A stretch of DNA of 33,663 nucleotides, from contig CAJTQA010000039.1 in NCBI GenBank assembly GCA_910578455.1, forward strand, positions 1-33,663, given 5' to 3'. The position numbers and the translations under genes are program-made. Positions 1 through 6,091 of the stretch are shown here, piece after piece. The notes under the pieces were generated by a model. It did no database searches. It saw nothing but the letters and a program-made list of their open reading frames with translations, and was not told the origin of the DNA. Every line of letters begins with the position of its first letter. Position 1 is the first letter of the stretch. Source of the DNA: an uncultured Dorea sp. (lineage in GTDB: Bacteria > Bacillota > Clostridia > Lachnospirales > Lachnospiraceae).

Positions 1-2
1 TA

Positions 3-329
3 TTTATATCCACAAATGCCGGAATATCCACACAGGAAATCCTTGACACATATACAGAACGGTGGGCAATCGAATTATTTTTCCGTCAGAGCAAAAACAG
101 ACTCGCGCTGGACAAATATCAGATCCGCTCACGGCAGGGAATCGAGCGGTACTGGCTGATTATGTCATTGGTTCATTACATGTGCTGTATGTATTCCGGG
201 AAATACAATACCTTCGAGGAAGGATACTGGTATTTTCAAGATCAAGTCAAAACAGAGCGAATCGGTAATCTGCACCAGTTCATAAAAAATGGTGCGTCAC
301 TTGAAGCTGTTTTGAAATTGGTAGGGTAG
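3..329 (+). mobile_element. IS4-type transposase, C-terminal fragment
   Basis: The frame is open from base 3 to a TAG at 327-329, giving 108 residues with no start, so the gene runs in from outside the window. Near the N-terminal end of the fragment it reads YTERWAIELFFRQSK, an exact Y-(2)-R-(3)-E-(6)-K signature. That signature surrounds the last catalytic acidic residue in IS4-superfamily DDE transposases. The rest is a basic and aromatic C-terminal tail. The stop lies 95 bases before murC on the same strand. I could not identify the terminal inverted repeat, so whether the element is intact is unknown. Family rank (IS4, IS701 or a relative) is uncertain; being a DDE transposase is fairly secure. 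Confidence 0.8.
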
Positions 330-375
330 TTTTGTGCAAATTTCTATATTTGCTCATTTATAGTTAGAACCTTTA

Positions 376-410
376 TTTACATTCATATTTTATGAAACAT
401 TATTTTCATA
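376..410 (+). promoter_or_regulatory. Inverted repeat and weak promoter candidate before murC
   Basis: A perfect 7-base dyad, TATGAAA (391-397) and TTTCATA (404-410), lies just upstream of the murC ribosome binding site. A TTTACA (376-381) followed 16 bases later by CATTAT (398-403) could be a weak promoter that the dyad would overlap. AT-rich DNA yields such dyads by chance, so this is tentative. Confidence 0.3.
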
Positions 411-423
411 CAGGAAGGTGCCT

Positions 424-1800
424 ATGTATAAAATTAACTTTAAACATCCGATACATGTACACTTTATAGGAATCGGCGGCATTAGTATGAGCGGCCTGGC
501 AGAAGTGCTCCTGGAGGAGGGCTTTACCGTATCCGGGTCAGACAACAAGCCGTCGCCTCTGACGGAAAAGCTTGAGGCGGCGGGCGTGTCGGTCTTTTAC
601 GGGCAGAAAGCGTCCAACATCACAGAGGGAATTGACGCTGTTATATTTACCGCTGCAATTCATGAGGACAACGAAGAGTACCAGGAGGCAGCCAGAAGGG
701 GGATTCCTATGCTGACCCGGGCACAGTTCCTTGGACAGCTGATGACAAATTATGAAATGCCCATTGCAGTGTCGGGAACCCATGGAAAGACTACCACCAC
801 ATCTATGCTTTCCCATATTCTCCTGAAAGCGCAGGCGGACCCTACAATCTCGGTAGGAGGGATACTGAACGCTATCGGAGGCAATATCAGGGTGGGGCAT
901 TCAGAGATCTTTCTGACGGAAGCATGCGAATATACGAACAGCTTTCTTGAGTTTTTCCCAAAGATCGGAATTATACTGAATATTGATGAAGACCATCTCG
1001 ACTTTTTTAAGGATCTGGCGGACATCCGCCGCTCATTCCGGAAGTTTGCAGAGCTTATCCCTGCGGACGGATATCTGGTTATCAACGGGGAGATAGAAAA
1101 TCTGGAAGAGATTGCAGGAAATCTGCCGTGTAAAGTTGTAACTTACGGGATGGACAGCAGGATGGACTACAGCGCGGCAAATATTTCCTATGACGAGTTA
1201 GGAAGGGTCTCTTTTGATTTCCTGAAAAAAGGAGATTTTGCAGAGAGGATTTCCTTGTCTGTCAACGGCGATCATAATGTATCCAATTCCCTGTCAGCGC
1301 TGGCGGCTGCGGATATTCTCAGCATACCCGCAGATGTTTCGGGGAGAGGTTTGAATGAGTTCGGGGGAACGAAACGCCGTTTTGAATATAAGGGAGAAGT
1401 AAACGGCATTGCGGTCATTGATGATTACGCACATCACCCGACTGAGATAAAGGCTGCCTTAAAAGCTGCTGAAAGCTATCCCCACAGGGAGATGTGGTGC
1501 GTGTTCCAGCCCCATACCTATTCGAGGACAAAAGCGCTTTTCCACGATTTTACGGATGCCCTGCTGCTGGCAGACCATATAGTCCTGGCAGATATATATG
1601 CGGCGCGGGAGACAGATACGCTGGGCGTCACCTCAGAGGCGCTTGCAGAGGAACTGCGCGAAAAAGGGGCTGATGCATACTATCTCCCCACTTTTGAGGA
1701 GATTGAGAAATTCTGCCTGGAAAATTGTCAAAAAGGGGATATGTTGATAACTATGGGGGCAGGAGATGTTGTAAATATTGGAGAAGCTCTTTTGAAGTAG
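424..1800 (+). CDS. murC: UDP-N-acetylmuramate--L-alanine ligase
   Basis: Cytoplasmic Mur ligase that adds L-alanine to UDP-MurNAc with ATP, the first step of the peptidoglycan stem peptide. At 458 residues it has normal family length. An N-terminal Rossmann segment (HFIGIGGISMSG) binds the UDP-sugar. The ATP loop GTHGKTT is at residues 118-124. Further Mur motifs are EACEYTNSF, NIDEDHLD, DDYAHHPTEI and FQPHTYSRT. A GTG at 418 is in frame, but it lies inside the Shine-Dalgarno sequence AGGAAGG (412-418). The ATG at 424, five bases downstream of that site, is therefore the better start. It sits between a transposase remnant and the replication-loader genes. A separate promoter follows murC, so it need not be cotranscribed with them. 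Confidence 0.96.
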   Translation: MYKINFKHPIHVHFIGIGGISMSGLAEVLLEEGFTVSGSDNKPSPLTEKLEAAGVSVFYGQKASNITEGIDAVIFTAAIHEDNEEYQEAARRGIPMLTRAQFLGQLMTNYEMPIAVSGTHGKTTTTSMLSHILLKAQADPTISVGGILNAIGGNIRVGHSEIFLTEACEYTNSFLEFFPKIGIILNIDEDHLDFFKDLADIRRSFRKFAELIPADGYLVINGEIENLEEIAGNLPCKVVTYGMDSRMDYSAANISYDELGRVSFDFLKKGDFAERISLSVNGDHNVSNSLSALAAADILSIPADVSGRGLNEFGGTKRRFEYKGEVNGIAVIDDYAHHPTEIKAALKAAESYPHREMWCVFQPHTYSRTKALFHDFTDALLLADHIVLADIYAARETDTLGVTSEALAEELREKGADAYYLPTFEEIEKFCLENCQKGDMLITMGAGDVVNIGEALLK

Positions 1801-1803
1801 GAG

Positions 1804-1835
1804 TTTTCCACATTTTCCACAGAATTTTATCCACA
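1804..1835 (+). promoter_or_regulatory. Cluster of three DnaA-box matches
   Basis: TTTTCCACA occurs at 1804-1812 and again, directly abutting, at 1813-1821. The perfect consensus TTATCCACA follows at 1827-1835. All three are in the same orientation within 32 bases, and A/T-rich DNA comes next. TTATCCACA is the DnaA consensus and TTTTCCACA a common one-base variant. The cluster starts four bases after the murC stop and lies upstream of the promoter of the DnaD-like gene. A DnaA-responsive control element is the natural reading. A replication origin is less likely because no dnaA, dnaN or gyrase gene is nearby. Confidence 0.7.
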
Positions 1836-1885
1836 AAAAACCTCATTTTTGGCTTAAAAATTTCTTTTTTTGCCAGCCGCATCAA

Positions 1886-1894
1886 TGCTATAAT
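1886..1894 (+). promoter_or_regulatory. Extended -10 promoter of the dnaD-like operon
   Basis: TGCTATAAT at 1886-1894 is a perfect extended -10 (TGn plus TATAAT). The -35 region is only a T-run, which extended -10 promoters tolerate. Transcription would start near 1901. The leader then contains a small hairpin, AGGGG (1910-1914) with CCCCT (1920-1924), ahead of the GGAGG at 1946-1950. Confidence 0.6.
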
Positions 1895-1962
1895 AGGTCT
1901 GCAAACCTCAGGGGGACATCCCCTCTGTGAATATTTATGTGTTTTGGAGGACTGGCAAAAAC

Positions 1963-2946
1963 ATGACAAAGTTAACCCTTACAAACCATGTGCAGACGAA
2001 CACGACCGTACTGGAAAACGAGTTTATTGACAGGCACATGGCAAATGCTAATGGGGAGTATGTAAAGGTTTACCTTTTTTTGCTGCGCCATCTGAATGAT
2101 CCGGCGGGCGTTCCCAAGATTTCTGAAATCGCGGATGCCCTGGACTATACGGAAAAGGATGTTATCCGTGCGCTCAATTATTGGAAAAACCAGGGGTTAT
2201 TAGATTATGAAGTACGTCCGGACGCAGGCGGGGAAGTTTTGCCGGCCGCGGCTCATGCGTCGGACGTGTCAGACATTGGACAGTTCCGTTCACGCAAGGA
2301 ATTTAAGGAGATACTGCATGTCACAGAACAGTATCTTCAGAAAACGCTGTCTCATACGGAGATGGATGCCATTACATATTTTTATGAAACGCTTGGTATG
2401 TCTGCGGACTTAATCGAATATCTGATTGAGTACTGCGTTGAAAACAATCATAAAAGCATTCATTATATAAAGAAGGTGGCTCTTTCCTGGTATGAACAGA
2501 AGATTACCACCATTGCAGAAGCAAAATGCAATACGGTCTTCTATAATAAGGACTATTACGCAGTCTTAAATGCATACGGCATAAAGGGGCGCGCTCCGGC
2601 AGCCGCTGAAACTGCGTTTATGAAAAGGTGGTATGAGGAATACGGATTTTCTCAGGACATTGTCTTGGAAGCCGTAAACCGCACGATGAATACGATACAC
2701 CAGCCAAGTTTTGACTATACGGAATCCATCTTAAAAGACTGGTTTCAGAAAGATGTGCACAAAATGGGGGATATTGCGGCTGTTGACGCTGCTTATATGA
2801 GCCGTAAGGAGCAGAAAGCCAAAGCAAAGACTGACGCCAGGCAAAAAAGGAACCCGGCAGGGAATGCGCCGAATAATAAATTTAACAATTTTGACAGCCG
2901 TTCCTATGACATGGAAGATTTGGAGAGAAAGCTTTTGCAGCAGTAA
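1963..2946 (+). CDS. DnaD-domain replication initiation protein with tandem domains
   Basis: Primosome-type protein of 327 residues, expected to act with the loader ATPase encoded next to open the origin or remodel it and help load the replicative helicase. The N-terminal third looks like a winged-helix region (VYLFLLRHLND through DVIRALNYWKNQGLL). Two consecutive DnaD/DnaB C-terminal-type helical repeats follow. Each ends in the family's Y-xxx-I/V-xxx-W signature: YIKKVALSW in the first and YTESILKDW in the second. The C-terminus is lysine- and asparagine-rich and probably disordered. A longer frame opens with GTG at 1927, but ATG 1963 follows GGAGG (1946-1950) and begins the conserved-looking sequence. 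The 12-base spacing is a little long. It is organised like Bacillus dnaB-dnaI. Confidence 0.9.
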   Translation: MTKLTLTNHVQTNTTVLENEFIDRHMANANGEYVKVYLFLLRHLNDPAGVPKISEIADALDYTEKDVIRALNYWKNQGLLDYEVRPDAGGEVLPAAAHASDVSDIGQFRSRKEFKEILHVTEQYLQKTLSHTEMDAITYFYETLGMSADLIEYLIEYCVENNHKSIHYIKKVALSWYEQKITTIAEAKCNTVFYNKDYYAVLNAYGIKGRAPAAAETAFMKRWYEEYGFSQDIVLEAVNRTMNTIHQPSFDYTESILKDWFQKDVHKMGDIAAVDAAYMSRKEQKAKAKTDARQKRNPAGNAPNNKFNNFDSRSYDMEDLERKLLQQ

Positions 2947-2994
2947 GATGATGGCTGGGCTGTAACAATTTTATCACTGAAGGAGAACGCTTTT

Positions 2995-4008
2995 ATGGCA
3001 CTTTCTAATTCGCAGTATGATCAGCTGATGCGTACTTATGAACTCAGACAACTCGATAATGAACACAGGCTTCGCAGACATTATGAGAATGCCTATGCCC
3101 TTATCCCGGAGCTGAAAGAGTTGGACGAGCACGTTTCTTCGCTGAGCATTGCTCAGGCAAAGAACCTGCTTGAAGGCGATGACTCCGCTTTGGGGCAATT
3201 GAGGGAAAGATTGTCCCTTTTATTTGCAAGGAAAAAGGAATTGCTGCTTGCGGGCGGCTTGCCGGAGGACTACCTGGAGCGGCAGTACGCCTGCGCGGAC
3301 TGCCGGGATACAGGGTATATCGGCGGCAGGAAATGCCATTGCCTGCAAAAAGCGATTATAGACATGCTGTATACGCAGTCTAATCTTAAAGATGTTCTTC
3401 ATCAGGAGAATTTTTCGACGTTCTGCACAGATTATTATTCAGGAAACTTTATCGATCCCCTGACCGGGAAATCTTCCAGGGAGCTTATGCAGATTGCACT
3501 GGCAGCATGCCATGAGTTTGCAGAGGGATTTCCGGGCAGGATTGAGAACATACTCCTGTACGGAGATACAGGGGTTGGGAAGTCGTTCCTTACTCATTGC
3601 ATTGCAAAAGAGCTGATGGATAAGTCGTATTCCGTTATTTATTTTTCGGCGGTGCAGCTTTTTGACCATCTGGCAAAAAACACTTTCGGGAAAAAGGAGG
3701 CTGACGGAACGGAGGCGTTCGGACATATTTATGACTGCGACCTTCTGATCATAGATGACCTGGGAACGGAGCTTTCCAATTCATTTACCGTGTCTCAGCT
3801 TTTTGTGTGCCTGAACGAACGGATATTAAGAAAAAAATCAACCATCATTTCTACAAACCTTGCACTTGACGACATTAATTCTGTTTATTCGGAGCGGATA
3901 TTCTCACGGGTCAGCAGCAATTACCGGATGCTGCGCCTTACGGGAGACGATATCCGCATCCAGAAAAAATTATTAAATTTGGGAGGTACTCATGATGCTA
4001 CGCCGTAA
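2995..4008 (+). CDS. DnaC/DnaI-type helicase-loader ATPase
   Basis: AAA+ ATPase of 337 residues, the size and layout of a DnaI/DnaC loader. Residues 100-116 carry four cysteines (C100, C103, C114, C116) in a CADC...CHC arrangement, resembling the zinc-binding N-terminal region of DnaI. Walker A GDTGVGKS is at 190-197 and Walker B LLIIDD ends at D254-D255, followed by a sensor-1-like STN segment. The start is set by AGGAG shortly before the ATG. It follows the DnaD-domain gene by 48 bases and overlaps the PRPP synthetase gene by 17, so the three are probably one operon. IstB transposition helpers share the core, but this partner gene and the cysteine region favour a replication loader. Confidence 0.92.
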   Translation: MALSNSQYDQLMRTYELRQLDNEHRLRRHYENAYALIPELKELDEHVSSLSIAQAKNLLEGDDSALGQLRERLSLLFARKKELLLAGGLPEDYLERQYACADCRDTGYIGGRKCHCLQKAIIDMLYTQSNLKDVLHQENFSTFCTDYYSGNFIDPLTGKSSRELMQIALAACHEFAEGFPGRIENILLYGDTGVGKSFLTHCIAKELMDKSYSVIYFSAVQLFDHLAKNTFGKKEADGTEAFGHIYDCDLLIIDDLGTELSNSFTVSQLFVCLNERILRKKSTIISTNLALDDINSVYSERIFSRVSSNYRMLRLTGDDIRIQKKLLNLGGTHDATP

Positions 4009-5179
4009 CGAACGTGTCCTTGAAAACATACCCGTAGGCGCCCTTGGGATCATCTGTCTGGATGGCTGCAAAGACCGGGGGCGGAGGGTGGATGATTATA
4101 TCGTTAAATGGCGCCATGAAGACGGGCATGTCTTTAAAGATGATGTTGTATTTAATGGCTATGAAAAGGACACCTATCTTATCGACGCAAAAGTTCCCCG
4201 CTTTGGCTCTGGGGAAGCCAAAGGAATTATCGCTGAATCCGTTCGAGGGCGGGACATTTATCTTATGGTGGATGTGTGTAATTACAGTCTTACCTATTCT
4301 CTGACCGGACAGATAAACCATATGTCTCCGGACGACCATTACCAGAACCTTAAGCGCGTGATCGCGGCAATCGGGGGAAAAGCAAGAAGGATTACCGTGA
4401 TTATGCCTTTCCTTTATGAGAGCAGGCAGCACAAGCGCAGCAGCCGGGAATCTCTGGACTGTGCCCTTGCGCTTCAGGAGCTGGTACGCATGGGAGTAGA
4501 CAATATCATTACCTTTGACGCGCATGACCCGCGGGTGCAGAACGCGATTCCTTTAAGCGGGTTCGAGACCGTCCGTCCGACTTATCAGTTTGTAAAAGGA
4601 CTTCTCAGGAAACATAAAGATCTTATTATTGACAGCGACCATATGATGGCGATCAGCCCGGATGAGGGAGCTACTGAGCGGGCTGTTTACCTTGCCAATG
4701 TGCTGAACCTTGACATGGGGATGTTCTATAAGAGGCGGGATTATACAAGGATTGTGGATGGGCGCAATCCAATCGTAGCCCATGAGTTCCTCGGCTCGTC
4801 CGTGGAGGGAAAAGATGTTGTCATTGTTGATGATATGATCTCTTCGGGGGACAGCATCTTAGATGTCGCGCAGCAGTTAAAGAACCGCAAGGCAAAAAAG
4901 ATATTTGCGGCAGCAACTTTCGGCCTTTTCACAAACGGGATGGAGAAATTTGACCGGGCGTATGAGGACGGGCTTATTGACGGCATCCTCACGACGAACC
5001 TTATATATCAGACGCCGGAGCTTTTGGAAAAACCGTATTATATCAACTGTGATATGAGCAAGTATATTGCTCTTATGATCGATACTCTGAACCATGACGG
5101 CTCCATCAGCAGCATCCTTAATCCAAGCGAGCGCATCGTGGATATTGTGGAGAGGTATAAAAGGGGAGAGGAATTGTAA
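3992..5179 (+). CDS. prs: Ribose-phosphate pyrophosphokinase, long form
   Basis: Makes PRPP from ribose-5-phosphate and ATP for nucleotide, histidine and tryptophan synthesis. The core motifs are clear: RQHKRSSRES matches the flexible catalytic loop, ITFDAHDPRVQNAIP matches the divalent-metal/ribose region, and VVIVDDMISSGDS (D280-D281) is the PRPP-binding loop. At 395 residues it is about 80 longer than classical enzymes. The extra length lies mainly at the N-terminus, before the first recognisable Prs segment near residue 90. GGGAGG (3981-3986) serves ATG 3992, with ATG 3995 equally placed. The overlap with the loader gene indicates translational coupling. Confidence 0.93.
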   Translation: MMLRRNERVLENIPVGALGIICLDGCKDRGRRVDDYIVKWRHEDGHVFKDDVVFNGYEKDTYLIDAKVPRFGSGEAKGIIAESVRGRDIYLMVDVCNYSLTYSLTGQINHMSPDDHYQNLKRVIAAIGGKARRITVIMPFLYESRQHKRSSRESLDCALALQELVRMGVDNIITFDAHDPRVQNAIPLSGFETVRPTYQFVKGLLRKHKDLIIDSDHMMAISPDEGATERAVYLANVLNLDMGMFYKRRDYTRIVDGRNPIVAHEFLGSSVEGKDVVIVDDMISSGDSILDVAQQLKNRKAKKIFAAATFGLFTNGMEKFDRAYEDGLIDGILTTNLIYQTPELLEKPYYINCDMSKYIALMIDTLNHDGSISSILNPSERIVDIVERYKRGEEL

Positions 5180-5189
5180 CGCGCGCGGA

Positions 5190-5218
5190 TTCAACAGTCG
5201 GAAACGCCTGCATATAAT
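5190..5218 (+). promoter_or_regulatory. Possible promoter for the amidase
   Basis: A perfect TATAAT at 5213-5218 follows a poor TTCAAC (5190-5195) with a 17-base spacer. It would transcribe the amidase separately from prs. The -35 match is weak. Confidence 0.4.
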
Positions 5219-5250
5219 AGTAAGGAAAAGATTATGTGTGAGGAAAAAAG

Positions 5251-6012
5251 ATGCCTTATTCAGTTATGCTCGACGCAGGCCACGGCGGTTCGGATCCGGG
5301 AGCGGTATATAACGGCCGCCAGGAAAAAGATGATACTTTAAGGCTTACACTGGCAGTTGGAGAAATCCTGCAAAATAACGGGATAGATGTAGAATACACG
5401 CGGACGACGGATGTATATGAGAGCCCTTATGAAAAAGCTATGGAGGCGAATAACGCGGGAGCGGATTTCTTCGTTTCCATACACCGCAATTCCTTTCCTA
5501 CGGACAATCAGGTTATGGGGGTGGAAAGCCTTGTCTACGATTTGTCGGGGATTAAGTACGAGATGGCGCAGAACATCGATGAACAGCTTGAATCCGTTGG
5601 ATTCGTGGATTTGGGCGTGAAAGCAAGGCCGAACCTTGTGGTGCTGAAACGGACAAATATGCCGTCGGTCTTAGTGGAGGCAGGTTTTATTAATTCGGAT
5701 ACGGATAATCAGCTGTTTGACGATAATTTTCAGGATATTGCGGAAGCGATAGCAAGAGGGATATTAGACACATTGTCAAATATCGGCGCTGTAAGGGAGA
5801 GCTACTATCGGGTGCAGGTAGGCTTGTTCCGAAATAACAGGAATGCGGAGCGTCTGCTGGAGGAACTGCTGGCACAGGACTTCCCCGCATATATTGACAA
5901 TACGGGTGAGTACATCCGTGTCCTCGTAGGCGGTTACGGCGATCTGAATGATGCTGTGGCAATGGAGCAGAGGCTTAAGCAGGCAGGGTATGATACCTTG
6001 ATTGTGAGTTAA
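5251..6012 (+). CDS. N-acetylmuramoyl-L-alanine amidase (Amidase_3) with SPOR domain
   Basis: Zinc amidase expected to cut the MurNAc-L-Ala bond of peptidoglycan. The Amidase_3 domain spans about residues 3-175. Its zinc ligands are H11 (DAGHGG), E25 and H78 (SIHRN), with catalytic E143 (VEAGFINSD). The SIHRN sequence departs slightly from the usual SIHAN. A C-terminal SPOR domain (about 180-253, YYRVQVGLFRNNRNAE onward) binds glycan stripped of stem peptides, as at septa or spores. No signal peptide or membrane segment is visible, so export is unexplained. It may act in the mother cell or leave by a non-classical route. A bidirectional terminator follows. Confidence 0.92.
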   Translation: MPYSVMLDAGHGGSDPGAVYNGRQEKDDTLRLTLAVGEILQNNGIDVEYTRTTDVYESPYEKAMEANNAGADFFVSIHRNSFPTDNQVMGVESLVYDLSGIKYEMAQNIDEQLESVGFVDLGVKARPNLVVLKRTNMPSVLVEAGFINSDTDNQLFDDNFQDIAEAIARGILDTLSNIGAVRESYYRVQVGLFRNNRNAERLLEELLAQDFPAYIDNTGEYIRVLVGGYGDLNDAVAMEQRLKQAGYDTLIVS

Positions 6013-6024
6013 AGTACATGGATA

Positions 6025-6078
6025 AAAAAGAAGGGCTCTTTGATTTCCAAAAACGGAAAGAAGAGCCCTGTTTGATTA
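6025..6078. terminator. Bidirectional terminator between amidase and alpha-galactosidase genes
   Basis: AGGGCTCTT (6032-6040) pairs with AAGAGCCCT (6061-6069), with an inner TTTCC/GGAAA helix around an AAAAAC loop. On the - strand the hairpin is followed by a T-run (complement of the A-run at 6024-6029). On the + strand the tail is only TGTTTGATT. It lies between two converging genes and can serve both. Confidence 0.85.
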
Positions 6079-6091
6079 AATTTGAATGGCG

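Noticed and set aside
6..32. Two ATATCCACA near-matches to the DnaA box at the left edge
   Set aside because: Both lie in transposase coding sequence, and each differs from TTATCCACA; unlike the murC-dnaD cluster there is no supporting context.
1804..1900. Replication origin
   Set aside because: Three DnaA boxes and AT-rich DNA are present, but no dnaA, dnaN, recF or gyrase genes and no fuller box array; a regulatory role is simpler.
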